Below, piece by piece: positions 46,031 to 56,000 of a stretch of 64,000 nucleotides of DNA (the first letter of the stretch is position 1; each line of letters begins with the position of its first letter). The stretch covers positions 7,545-71,544 of the forward strand of contig CALODL010000029.1 of NCBI GenBank assembly GCA_942492115.1, read 5' to 3'. Origin of the DNA: CALODL01 sp942492115. Lineage in GTDB: Bacteria; Planctomycetota; Phycisphaerae; UBA1845; CAIVHJ01. Both the position numbers and the translations under genes were made by a program. Under the pieces are notes generated by a model that saw only the letters and a list, made by a program, of their open reading frames with translations, was not told the origin of the DNA and did no database searches.

Positions 46031-46899
46031 TATCGTTTGAACACGGGTGTCTCCACCGGTGATCGGTCCCTCATCGGATCGGCTGCTCGTTCAGAGTATG
46101 CCCAGCTGAAGTAGCGTCTCTATTGGTTCTACGCGCCACGCTATGCCGTTGGCCTTTTCCTCGGCTATGCGGGTTTTCCTCAGCAGAGTTCACTGGATGC
46201 GATTAAGACTTCCAGCGATACCTCTCTTCGAGTTCGGCCTCCGTTCAGGGGTGTGCGATACGACCTAGCCAGCTGACCGCAGTCGGCCGGCTCCTCCCAT
46301 GGACTTTCTGCCCCTGCAGCACATTCGAGGATCGAAGGTCAACCTGACACGGGCATGCCAGCCCGCTACGTTCCGCCCTCAGGGTTTCGTGACCCTCTCG
46401 ACGGTTTACTCCCTTCGAACCCGCACCGGTTCTGTTTCGCACCGATAGCACTCATGGGGTTCTTCCGTCCTTCGAAGCGTTCCCCTCCTGCAAGGTATCC
46501 GGGACATCTCCGAACCGGATGCACCCACCTACCGTTTTCCGTAACGATGACACAACTGCCGAAGGCAGCAGTGCGGCACGCTACGCCGCGGTTCCTGGGT
46601 TTTGGCCCTCGCAGGAGTCCCTGGCTCTCGCAGCGTGGTATTAGCACACTGGAGGCTGGATGCTCCCATGGACTTTGCCCTTCTAGGGTTCTACCAATCT
46701 CATCGTCGCCGCAGTTTCCGCTGCGTGTCTCCTCTCACGTGCTTCGGATCCACGGACACAACTCCACGAACCCGTTGCACCTCAGAGTATCGAACGATGC
46801 GACCTGGCCCGTTCCAGATACACGATCGAAATCGTGCCAAGGAGCGGACAACCCTTTTAGGGTTTGGCGCCTGTTGAGATCCCGAACATTTGAACGATA
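46031..46899 (-). ncRNA. Candidate large structured RNA of about 0.87 kb, unknown class
   Basis: No coding frame fits, but hairpins are dense. Perfect stems lie at 46350-46365, 46381-46396, 46556-46568, 46710-46725, 46821-46836 (UUCG loop when read on the minus strand) and 46850-46864. The ends can pair: 46031-46037 with 46893-46899 (7 bp), 46044-46047 with 46881-46884, and 46050-46053 with 46876-46879. A 14-base sequence (CTCCCATGGACTTT) is repeated at 46294-46307 and 46663-46676. The strand is inferred from the UUCG loop. It matches no rRNA, tRNA, tmRNA, RNase P or intron core I can recognise. A remnant of a mobile element is the main alternative. Confidence 0.4.
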
Positions 46900-47310
46900 A
46901 CAGCCTCGGGCTATGCGTTCACCTCGCGACACCCGACACATTACCATGCCGAGTACACCGCTCTAAGAAGCTGCCGTCGTTCGACCAGAGTTGCCCGGGA
47001 TCACCTTGAGGCGTCGAGCACATGCGACCTCGCGTCGCACCTGAAACATACACCCAGTTTCGCTTCCTGCAAAGCCAAAACATCTGTCAACACCCTGTTG
47101 AATACGACTTGCGCCACCATGTCCGGCGCTAACTTCGGCGCGCCTTCGAATAGAGTTTGACGGGACGTCGCAAATTGTTTTCAGAAAAAAGAAGTACGAC
47201 AGCTTGTCCACAGGATATGCCCCATGACATGAGAACGGATGCACTCCGCATGAACTAGGCCCAATGGCTTAGCTCAGAGCAAAACGCGTGGGACCACGCT
47301 CAGAATCGAA
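46900..47310. other. Flanking non-coding region between the RNA candidate and the PhoH gene
   Basis: No gene is visible. A 5-bp stem (GCGAC/GTCGC) is at about 47026-47040. A minus-strand TTGACA (47085-47090) lacks a matching -10. An A-rich stretch lies near 47181-47192. It may contain the promoter of the RNA candidate and the end of the PhoH transcript. The left flank, 45964-46030, is also empty, with a T-rich minus-strand stretch near 45975. Confidence 0.35.
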
Positions 47311-48597
47311 TCACAGCAGCGTGGCCGCCAGCTCTGCAAGCGGGCTGCGTTCACCCTTGCGCAGAACGACATGAGCGGCAATCGGCTGGGTGCGGAATCG
47401 GTTGACGACATACGAGAAGCCGTTGCTCTGGGCGTCGACGTACGGATTGTCGATCTGTTCGGGGTCGCCGGTGAGTACGATCTTGGCATCGTGGCCGAGG
47501 CGCGTGATGATCGTCTTGGCTTCGAGCGGAGTGAGGTTCTGGGCTTCATCGATGACCAGGTAGCGCGCCGTGATGCTGCGTCCACGGATATAGGTCAGCG
47601 GCTGAATCTCGATGACTCCATCCCCCAGGAGTCGGGCCGGATCCTTACAACCCTTCAAGGGCCCCCCCGTCGCCACCAGGAATTCGACGGTGTCGCTGAT
47701 GGGCTTCATCCACGGCTCGAGCTTGCTCTCGATCTGGCCCGGCAAATAGCCCAGATCACGGCCCAGTGGCACGACCGGACGAGCCGCGAGCACGCCCCGA
47801 TAGCGCCCCTCGTGCAACGAGGCGTGTAACGCACCAGCCATGGCCAACAGCGTCTTACCAGTCCCCGCGCGGCCCAGGAGGGTCACCAGACGGATGTTGT
47901 CGTCGAGCAGGGCGTCGATCGCGTAATACTGCTCCTTGTTCAATGGGCGCAAACCGCAGATGCTCTCAGGCACCTGCAGTACCGCGAGACCGTCGGCCTC
48001 GGACGTGACCCGCGCCAGGGCCGTCGACCTGGGCCGCTCCCGGTCACGGAGCAACACGTAGCTGTTGGGTTGGGTCGGCGCACCTTCGAGTTGCAGACGG
48101 CCCTCCTGCCGCAGCACGGCCAGTGCGTCGGCATCGACTTCGATTTCAGTATCGGCCGAGGGTAGGTCGGTCAGGCGGACGTGATCGGTCTCATAGTCCG
48201 CGGCCTGCAGGCCCAGGACATCCGCGCGAATGCGGAGATTGATGTCCTTGGTCACAATAACGACGCGTGACTCGGATTCCGTATCGCGGATCTCGGCGGC
48301 GACATTGAGGATCTCTCGATCCGCGTGAGCATCCTCGGTGGATGCTCCGCAATGTACGCGCAACGTTCCGCCACCAGGCAGCTCGACTCCTCTGATCAGC
48401 TGCCCACCGCCACGCATGCCGTCCAGGCTCCGCGCCACATTCCGGGCGTTGAACCCGCGATCCGACATCTCTTTCTTGAACCGGTCGATCTCCTCGATCA
48501 CACCGACCGGGATGATCACGGCGTTGTCCCCGAAATTGAACATCGAACCCGGATCGTGCAGCAGGATGTTGGTGTCGAGGACATAAGTCTTGCGCAT
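47311..48597 (-). CDS. PIN-PhoH family protein (PhoH2-like RNA helicase/ribonuclease)
   Basis: A 428-residue two-domain protein. The N-terminal PIN nuclease (about 1-140) begins TYVLDTNILLHDP and keeps acidic residues in VGVIEEIDRFK and VTKDINLRIRAD. The C-terminal PhoH ATPase has Walker A GRAGTGKTLLA, RPVVPLGRDLGYLPG and Walker B YLVIDEAQNLTP, then LTGDPEQIDNPYVD. PhoH2 proteins unwind and cleave RNA. The ATG at 48597 is backed by the PIN motif at residue 4. Despite the name there is no demonstrated phosphate link here. It ends 411 bases before the structured non-coding region. Confidence 0.92.
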   Translation of the reverse strand: MRKTYVLDTNILLHDPGSMFNFGDNAVIIPVGVIEEIDRFKKEMSDRGFNARNVARSLDGMRGGGQLIRGVELPGGGTLRVHCGASTEDAHADREILNVAAEIRDTESESRVVIVTKDINLRIRADVLGLQAADYETDHVRLTDLPSADTEIEVDADALAVLRQEGRLQLEGAPTQPNSYVLLRDRERPRSTALARVTSEADGLAVLQVPESICGLRPLNKEQYYAIDALLDDNIRLVTLLGRAGTGKTLLAMAGALHASLHEGRYRGVLAARPVVPLGRDLGYLPGQIESKLEPWMKPISDTVEFLVATGGPLKGCKDPARLLGDGVIEIQPLTYIRGRSITARYLVIDEAQNLTPLEAKTIITRLGHDAKIVLTGDPEQIDNPYVDAQSNGFSYVVNRFRTQPIAAHVVLRKGERSPLAELAATLL

Positions 48598-48688
48598 GGT
48601 GCTCAGTCGCCCGCCAGCGTGCGCGCTGCGCGCGCAGATGACTGTGCAGACCTCAACATGAGGGCTCCCCCCACGGAATCACTGCACC

Positions 48689-49708
48689 TCACGGAAACAG
48701 AAGTGAGTCCGTTGACGAACTCACGCCCGGCCCCAGGGATCTGAAGCCCGGGACGCCGATGTTCTGCGCGAATGTGCCCGGGTAATTGCCCCCGAACAGA
48801 CTGGTAACCAGCCAATCGTCCTGGCCCGCGCCACTACCGATGATCGAGTAGATGTTGTCGCCATCGACTCCGGCCAGGGGCGTTCGTGCGTACGCCACAC
48901 TCCCATCAGAGCGGCCGACATTCTGGCCGTCACCCTCACCGTCGCCACCGTGGTTGGGCGAATTGAACGGGCGCACGGCGCCGTGGTCCAGTTCGGGGCT
49001 CAAGCCCGCCTGCTGGGCCATCGGCGTCAGCGATGGGGTACGGGCCATCGTATTGAACGCGATCGTCTCGCTCACGTTACCGGTGTTCGACTCCACCGCC
49101 TGGACCTCGCTGGCCACGATCGCCGGGCCCTTGTCGGCCAGGTACACCATACGCGGATCGGTATCGATGTCCGAGACCGGACGACACTGGTTGAACATGG
49201 GGTACAGCGGCATCTGGTAGGCGTAACTGAGGAAACCATAACCCTTGAAGTCGTAGAAGCGCATCGTGTCCGTGGTCTCGTCGACGATGTCGTCACTGCT
49301 CGGACAGATGAATCCCTTGATCGCGATGTCACCCGAACGCACCAACAACCACAGCGAGCGGGTCGGGGAAACCTGCGTGCCCGTACCATCGTTCCCACTG
49401 GTCGATTCCTGATCACGTGGCAGTCCGCTCGTTCCGCCCATCGACGTCAAGTGCAGCGGGGGCATGTTCGCGGCCATCTTGTAGAACGAGTCGGTAATCG
49501 GCCAGAACCCACCGAACGACGTACTGGCATAGGTCTTGCAAGCGGTCATGATCCCCCGCATGTTGGCTGCACAGGCGCCGCGCTTGGCCGATTCGCGGGC
49601 TTTGCCCAGGCTCGGTAGCAGAATCGAGATCAGCAATGCGATGATCGCGACCACGACGAGCAGTTCGATCAGGGTAAATGCCTTGCGTGCGTCATGTTTG
49701 GACAACAT
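48689..49708 (-). CDS. Prepilin-like protein with H-x9-DG tail
   Basis: A 339-residue protein with a class III-type prepilin leader: short basic N-terminus, then AFTLIELLVVVAIIALLISI, cut before Phe and methylated in the family. A globular part follows, and near the C-terminus comes HGGDGEGDGQNVGRSDG, the H-x9-DG-type motif of planctomycete pseudopilins, which are abundant and of unclear role. GAGAGGGA precedes the ATG. Last of three minus-strand genes with its relative at 50159-51226; 24 bases separate it from the small Cys protein. Confidence 0.88.
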   Translation of the reverse strand: MLSKHDARKAFTLIELLVVVAIIALLISILLPSLGKARESAKRGACAANMRGIMTACKTYASTSFGGFWPITDSFYKMAANMPPLHLTSMGGTSGLPRDQESTSGNDGTGTQVSPTRSLWLLVRSGDIAIKGFICPSSDDIVDETTDTMRFYDFKGYGFLSYAYQMPLYPMFNQCRPVSDIDTDPRMVYLADKGPAIVASEVQAVESNTGNVSETIAFNTMARTPSLTPMAQQAGLSPELDHGAVRPFNSPNHGGDGEGDGQNVGRSDGSVAYARTPLAGVDGDNIYSIIGSGAGQDDWLVTSLFGGNYPGTFAQNIGVPGFRSLGPGVSSSTDSLLFP

Positions 49709-49732
49709 TGATTCCCTCTCAAAGCACGATGA

Positions 49733-50146
49733 CTAGCGGCCACCACGACCGCGCCGTCGCTTGGACTTTTTGCCTTTGGGTGCTTCCTCCGGTGCTGCCT
49801 CGACCGCAGCCTGCGGCATGCGCCGCCCGGCCACCGGTTTGTTGCACTGGGAGCACGTTGTGATTTCCGGTTTGCCCAGCGACTGGTTCAACACGACCCA
49901 GTTGCCGCAATCGCACTCTTCTGCAGGGTAGCCCGTGCGCTGCCCCGTGTCGGGCGCTTCGACCGGCCAGCCCGCGAAGTCTTCATCGATCTTCACGTGA
50001 AACCGGTGGCCGGTTTCGATGTTCAACGCGCGGTAGCCTTCACTCGGGCCCACATCAGGTCCCGCGAACAAGCTGGATCCTACGCGCCAGAGGCCGAAGA
50101 GGATGACGAGCGACGACGCGCCGAGCAGCAAGACGTTGCGATTCAT
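49733..50146 (-). CDS. Small membrane protein with Cys-rich (zinc-ribbon-like) domain
   Basis: A 137-residue protein I do not recognise. An N-terminal membrane helix (VLLLGASSLVILFGLW) precedes a soluble part with four cysteines, EECDCGNWV and TTCSQCNKP, arranged CxC-x17-25-CxxC like a zinc ribbon. The tail is very basic (GKKSKRRRGRGGR). GGAG lies close to the ATG. Its position between two prepilin genes suggests a role in the pilin-like assembly; that is inference. Confidence 0.65.
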   Translation of the reverse strand: MNRNVLLLGASSLVILFGLWRVGSSLFAGPDVGPSEGYRALNIETGHRFHVKIDEDFAGWPVEAPDTGQRTGYPAEECDCGNWVVLNQSLGKPEITTCSQCNKPVAGRRMPQAAVEAAPEEAPKGKKSKRRRGRGGR

Positions 50147-50158
50147 GAGCTCCGCCGG

Positions 50159-51226
50159 CTAGAAAATCGGGAAGAAGGGACCACCCGTCGCCCCGCTGGG
50201 GGTTTCGCTGACACTCTGGGCCGCCCGTTTTTGCAGCTCAAAATCGGCCCGCGGTTTGGGATGCGGGCCCTCGGTGAACTCATCGGCGCGGATATATGTG
50301 CCGCTGGGATACCACTGATCGATCTTGGTGATGGCATCCTGCTTGCTCTGTGAGACCGCGTGGCCGTCGAAGTACAGCAGGTTCAAAGCTGGCTCGGAGC
50401 CCTTGGGGTGCCGGTAGGCGTAGCGATCGTGCCGCGCGTCGTCGTCCGACTCCATGGCCACCGGGTTGATGAAGGCCTTCGAGTGGCTGCTGCTCGCCCC
50501 GCTCGAAGAAAACGCTCCGCCGTACCCGGCATTGGGGCTGATGTCGAAGTCGATGGGGTTCGTCCCATCGGGGGCAAACCGCGATCCGTCAGCGACCCAC
50601 ACCTTCTGCGCAGGCCGTTCTATGCTGGTCGTGCGCGGCGAATGATTCTCCGGAGTAATACTGTCAAAGAAGGCCGGCATGTGGATGCCATCGTTCGTAC
50701 CGGGCTGCCACGGGAAGTACATGAACGACTTGATCGTCGTATAGCTGTTCATGAACATCAACGGCCAATCTGGAAGGAACGGTCCAATCGCGCCATTCGC
50801 GTAAGGCGGGGCTACGAAGTTGTTGCTGGGGCACAGGAACAGGGCGTAGTTACGCAAAGCGAACCAACGCTCGGCACGGTTCTTTCCGGCCAGTTCGGTG
50901 TAGTTGAGGGCGTAGAACGCCAGCGGCGTTTGCCAGTCCCAGTTCTGGACCGGTAGCCCGGGCGTAAAGAGATCCAGCGGGTCTCCGATGCCCATCTTGG
51001 TCAGCTCGAAACCCGTGGTGCCTGGTGCCCCGGGCAGCCAGTCATCGAACTGCTGGCCATAAATCTGTGTGGCACTAAATATGTCGTGCTGGTGTGCCAG
51101 GCACGTAACACCCCGAGCCTGCTCGCGCGCCGATTCGAGACTCGGCAGGAGGATCGAGACCAGCAGGGCAATGATGGCGATCACGACCAGAAGTTCGACC
51201 AGCGTGAAACCAGGTTTGCGCGTCAT
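50159..51226 (-). CDS. Prepilin-like protein
   Basis: A 355-residue pseudopilin. The leader MTRKPGFTLVELLVVIAIIA is a textbook type IV-like N-terminal motif (cleavage before Phe, Glu at +5). The globular region contains CLAHQHDIFSATQIY and ALNLLYFDGHAVSQSK near the C-terminus, the DGH variant of the tail motif. The ATG at 51226 has AAGGAG 8 bases upstream; the longer frame to 51358 has no support. It is the first gene of the prepilin set and probably transcribed from the 258-base gap before the EEP gene. Confidence 0.85.
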   Translation of the reverse strand: MTRKPGFTLVELLVVIAIIALLVSILLPSLESAREQARGVTCLAHQHDIFSATQIYGQQFDDWLPGAPGTTGFELTKMGIGDPLDLFTPGLPVQNWDWQTPLAFYALNYTELAGKNRAERWFALRNYALFLCPSNNFVAPPYANGAIGPFLPDWPLMFMNSYTTIKSFMYFPWQPGTNDGIHMPAFFDSITPENHSPRTTSIERPAQKVWVADGSRFAPDGTNPIDFDISPNAGYGGAFSSSGASSSHSKAFINPVAMESDDDARHDRYAYRHPKGSEPALNLLYFDGHAVSQSKQDAITKIDQWYPSGTYIRADEFTEGPHPKPRADFELQKRAAQSVSETPSGATGGPFFPIF

Positions 51227-51484
51227 CACAACGCTCCTTCTTGGGCCTCGGGTTCGTTGGGGGAGGCAGATGGAGACCGCAGTCTCGACGCACGACGCAG
51301 GCGGCCAATCCCGGCTCATGCGCTCACTACCAGATGATATCCGCTGCCCGCACGACATCCAAACCTAAAGAGGCCATTCAGCAGGGTTTGGCTCATCATG
51401 CAGGTCAATTTGTCCGCGTCTTGTCCAAACCTTGACGCCAGCCCAACGGCTCACACAAGGCATTGCCAGGCAACATATTACCGA

Positions 51485-52780
51485 TCACCTGACCTTGAAA
51501 GCCGCCACGGAAGGATTGTGATCCGACCCCGAGTCGTCGACTTTGCCTGGAATGATCGAGTAGGACCCCTTTATGAAGCGCTTGTGCATCGCAGGCGACA
51601 TCAGAATGAAGTCGATCATCGACAAGTACGGTTCCTTGTTGTAAGTGACCCGCAGCTTCTCTTCGAGATCTGCTCCCGGACATTTCAGTTCAAGGCGACC
51701 CGATCCACGAATAATCTCGAGTGATTTGCTGTCCCAGGAATCATTGAAATCGCCCGCGATGAGAAACGGCGCCTGCGCGTCATTCTTGAGCACCTGGTCG
51801 GCCAATTCTCGAATATACGTGGCCTCAGCCTGACGCAGCGGTTCGGAGGCCTCTGCACCACCGTACTTGCTCTTGAGGTGCACGCAGTACATGTCGAACT
51901 CGAACCCCTCTGGCCCCATGATCCTGGCCTTCAGCAAATCGCGTTGGAACGGGTACACCTTGCCATCGGGACCTGTGCAACGGGCGAACTGATGGGTTGT
52001 CACGGGCCCCACCGGGTACCGTGAAAGAATCGCACAATCGATGCCGCGGTGATTATTGGCCTCGATCAGAACGATGTCCTCGTAGCCCATGTCCGGCAGG
52101 AAGGTCAGCACGAACTGCCGCAGGTAGAACTTATTCTCAACTTCCTGCAGAGCAATGACATCCGCGTCCAGCTGGCGAATTCGCGCCGCCACTCGCTCCA
52201 TTTCCTGACGCGGCTTGGGCCGCATGACCTCATCGGCGCGGTACGGATCGTCGTGCTCATCGAACAGATTCAGCACGTTGTAGGTCGCCACCCGCAGCGT
52301 TCCATCGGGTTTCCGCGTCTTGCGCAGCCCCGCAATATCGGATGGAGTCCGAGCCTTCGGAAACTTGGACCGCGCGAAACCCAGCAACGCGGCCGGATCG
52401 TCCGGGGCCACGTGGATGTTTTCCGGCGAACTCACGTACATCTCGGGTTTGCCGAGCTCCCCCTGCAGGTAGCCGAACACCACGACATTCTTGTCCCCGA
52501 ACAGCTTCTCGGGCGATTGTGCAAAATTGCCAAAGGCATCGCTGTTGATCACGACCGTAAAGTGGTCCCGGTAGTCGGTGTGGAAATTGAGGTAGCAGCG
52601 TCGGTCGGTCTTCTTGGCAATGACTACTCTCCCGTAAACGACAGCAGGATAAGAGACGTAGTCAGGCGCCTCATCCCAGGCGACGACGACCGCCGCCTCC
52701 GTTGGATCCAGGATCTCGGCCTCGGCGCGAGGTATGAGGGCTCCAGCGAGCACCAGTGGCAGCAGGATGCGAGTCATCAT
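51485..52780 (-). CDS. Secreted endonuclease/exonuclease/phosphatase family protein
   Basis: A 431-residue exported EEP-fold hydrolase. It has a signal peptide (ILLPLVLAGALIPRAEA), then a region of about 130 residues that may be a small beta domain, then the EEP domain: VATYNVLNLFDEHDDP, IALQEVENKFYL, VHLKSKYGG, IAGDFNDSWDS, YLSMIDFILMS and SDHNPSVAAF. Metal-binding Glu, Asp-Asn and the final Asp-His are present. Substrate could be DNA, RNA or a phosphoester. AAGGAG precedes the double ATG at 52780/52777. It lacks the dockerin-like modules of the two divergent EEP genes. Confidence 0.87.
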   Translation of the reverse strand: MMTRILLPLVLAGALIPRAEAEILDPTEAAVVVAWDEAPDYVSYPAVVYGRVVIAKKTDRRCYLNFHTDYRDHFTVVINSDAFGNFAQSPEKLFGDKNVVVFGYLQGELGKPEMYVSSPENIHVAPDDPAALLGFARSKFPKARTPSDIAGLRKTRKPDGTLRVATYNVLNLFDEHDDPYRADEVMRPKPRQEMERVAARIRQLDADVIALQEVENKFYLRQFVLTFLPDMGYEDIVLIEANNHRGIDCAILSRYPVGPVTTHQFARCTGPDGKVYPFQRDLLKARIMGPEGFEFDMYCVHLKSKYGGAEASEPLRQAEATYIRELADQVLKNDAQAPFLIAGDFNDSWDSKSLEIIRGSGRLELKCPGADLEEKLRVTYNKEPYLSMIDFILMSPAMHKRFIKGSYSIIPGKVDDSGSDHNPSVAAFKVR

Positions 52781-52956
52781 GGGTGGTATCTCCTTCACTT
52801 TGTACCGCAGGCGATTATGCCCTTTTGCAGGCCCCGATCAAGCGGACGCGGGGAACGAATGTCGCCTAACACTTTGAGAACGCAGATATTGCGATCCAGG
52901 GCGATCCGGGATCACCGGGGACGGCTAAAACCCTATTTGCAGGTGATGCAATGAGT

Positions 52957-52962
52957 TATAAT
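52957..52962 (+). promoter_or_regulatory. Candidate -10 box for the large EEP gene
   Basis: TATAAT lies 120 bases before the ATG at 53083 in the 302-base divergent region 52781-53082, with no good -35. The rest of this region shows only the ribosome-binding sites of the two divergent genes. Confidence 0.3.
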
Positions 52963-53082
52963 GCACAGTGGACAGGGAGGCCTTCGAGCACGCCACTGCA
53001 CCGGTCGGTCACATCCGGCCTGCCTTACCTCCGGCGTGCCTTCCGTGAGCAACTTGGAACAGATCTGAAGGGGAATGCCAGG

Positions 53083-56000
53083 ATGAAGAGCTCAGCCGTA
53101 GCCCTTTGTGTATTTTTACATTTAGCCTCACCGTGCGTGTGGGCTTTCGATCCGCAGAACGGAGACTGGGACAAGACCGAACCCACGGACCTCCGGGTCA
53201 TGACCTACAACGTCGAAGACTGCATCTGCCGCACGAATGACAAGACCGAAGAAGCCAACGGCGGCCGCAACAACTGGCATGCCCTCGCCCGCATCATCGC
53301 CGCGATGCGTCCCGATGTTCTCATTTTGCAGGAAACGGGTGATAACAGCGGCAATGGAACCGGTAGCGGGGTCGATACGATTGGTCAACTGCAGACCACG
53401 GTTGACCTGTTTCTGCACGGTGGCACCGATCCCTACCTGGGTGGCGATGTCACGGCGTATGTCCAGAAGTATGCCCCGGGCTACGACCTCCCGCATGTGT
53501 TCGTCAGCACGCTGACGGACGGGTTCAACCGCAACATTATCCTGAGCCGCTACCCGTTCGTCGATCTGAACGGCGACACTCGGACCACCATGAGCACCAT
53601 ACCGTTTGTACTCGCGGACGAATACGCTCCAGCGGGTAACGGTGGTATCCGTGGGTTCATGTTTGCGGAAATCGATCTTCCACCGGTCTACCTCGGCGAT
53701 GTGGTGGTTGGTAATGCGCATCTCAAGTCCGGTGGCAGTTCGAGCGATCTCGCCGACCGGCTCGAGGCCAGCCAGCAGGTCGCGTATGTCATCGACTACT
53801 GGTTCAACGGCGCGGGTACGGGGTTTCCCGATCCCAATAACCGTATTCAGGACTCACCCGCCGCCACCTCGATCCTCGATCCCGAGACCCCGGTCCTCGT
53901 TGGCGGCGACTGGAACGAAGACGAAAACACCAACGGTCGCCGGGGGCCTGCACTGTGGCTGTCGGAAGCCGAAGAAAACTGCGACGCAGGGTGCACGGAC
54001 CCGGAAGACGACGGCACCGACCGTGATCGCACCGACTCCACATTCGATACCGCAGTGCATCCCTTCAATGGGTCTCGAGCGACTCTGGGAGGCAGCAAAC
54101 TGGATTACTGGGCCTGGCAGGACAGTATCGCTACCGACCGCCACAGCTGGGTGTTCAATACTTCAGGTATCCCGTCCATCGATTTGCCGGCAGAGATCTC
54201 TGATTATCCCCTGCCCGCTTCGACGACCGGGGATGCAGCCGATCATCGCCCGGTCCTCATCGATCTGATCCTGCCGCTCTCGGGCATCAGTCTGGGCGCG
54301 TGCTGCAACCTCGGAATGTGCACTGACGACCAGGCCCAGCTGACATGTGAAGGCAACGGTGGCGTCTTCCAGGGAGAAGAGACCGCATGCGATATGGTCA
54401 CGTGCCCGGAACCGACCGGCGCGTGCTGCACGGGCGAGATCTGCAGCGACGATGAGACCTCTGAATCATGCATGCTTTCCGGAGGGCAGTTCCAGGGTTT
54501 CAACTCGGATTGCGGCACGACGAGTTGCGCTGCGGTCGTGATCAACGAGGTGCGCATCGACCAGTCCAATGCGGGCGACGACGAATTCTTCGAACTGGCC
54601 GGCTCGAGCTTAACCCCACTCGACGGATTGACCTTCATCACGATCGGCGATGGGTCAGGTGGCACGGGCGTGATCGAAGCAATCGTGGATCTGGACGGCG
54701 AAACCATCCCGGCCGACGGTCACTTCCTGGTTGCCGAGGGTACGTTCAGCTTGCCGGCGACGCCGGACCTGGTCGCTGATCTGAACTTCGAAAACAGTGA
54801 CAATGTCACGCACCTGCTGGTCAGCGGGTTCACCGGCGCGTTGCTCCAGGACCTCGACCTGGACAATGATGGCATCCTCGACATCGAACCCTGGGCCACG
54901 CTCGTCGATTGCATCGGGTTGTCCGAGAGTTTCCCCATCGGTGATCAGATCTATTGCGGATCCATCGTCGGACCGGACGACGGTGATGTCCCGTCGCTGG
55001 CCTATCGCTGCCCGGATGGCGCCGGCACATGGCTGATCGGCAATCCCGCCGCCGGTATCGACGATACACCGGGAGAAACCAACCCCTGTGCACTCGGGGC
55101 CTGCTGTCAGGGTGCGGGCTGCGTGGTCGAATTGCAGTCCGAGTGCCTCGCCGGCGGTGGCTCCTTCGCAGGTGATGGGACGGATTGCGTCACGGACGAC
55201 GACAACGACACCGTCCCGACGGCGTGCGATGCCTGCCCTGGATTCGACGATCTGCTCGATAGCGATGACGATGGTGTTGCCGATGGCTGCGATCCATGCC
55301 CCATGGACAATCCCGATGATTCGGATGCGGACGGGGTGTGCAACAGCGCCGACGTGTGCCCGGGCTTCGATGACAACGTCGATGACGACAGCGACACGGT
55401 ACCCAACGGCTGCGACCTCTGCCCCGGGTTCGATGACGCTGTAGACGATGACAGTGACGGCGTTCCCGATGGGTGTGACCAGTGTCCGGGCTTCGACGAC
55501 ACCGTCGACGCCGACGACGACGACGTCCCGGATGACTGTGACAATTGTCCCGCACACGCGAACACGGGGCAGGCCAACTGTGACGAAGTCGGTGACGGCG
55601 ACGTCTGCGAGATTGCCACAGGTGCGGCGGAAGACTGCAACGCCAACACCATCCCCGACGATTGCGACATCGATTCGGGCAAGAGCCTCGATGACAATAT
55701 GGATGGCGTGCCTGATGAATGCTCGACCTGCGTCACCACGGCGGACTGCGCCGATCTCGACGCCAATACGATCCGGGATGACGGATGTGTTTACTGGGTG
55801 TGTGATGGCGGAGCATGCGTGGGCACCGATGTGTTCTTCGCGGACATGGGTGGGGCCTTCGGCAACTGCGCCGTCGACGGCACGGCCGATGGCAATGACC
55901 GCTTTCACGCCCTCAACTGTTTCGGGAACACGGATCCCAACGGCCTCGCCGGAGACCCGTATCCGTGCGAGGACGATCCTCCCGGTGCCATGAACGTCGA

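Noticed and set aside
46355..46900. 181-codon plus-strand frame as a protein gene
   Set aside because: It has no ribosome-binding site or domain, and its span coincides with dense inverted repeats; it is better explained as a shadow of a structured region.
45964..47310. rRNA, tRNA, tmRNA or RNase P RNA
   Set aside because: Conserved core sequences of these RNAs are not present on either strand, as far as can be judged by eye.
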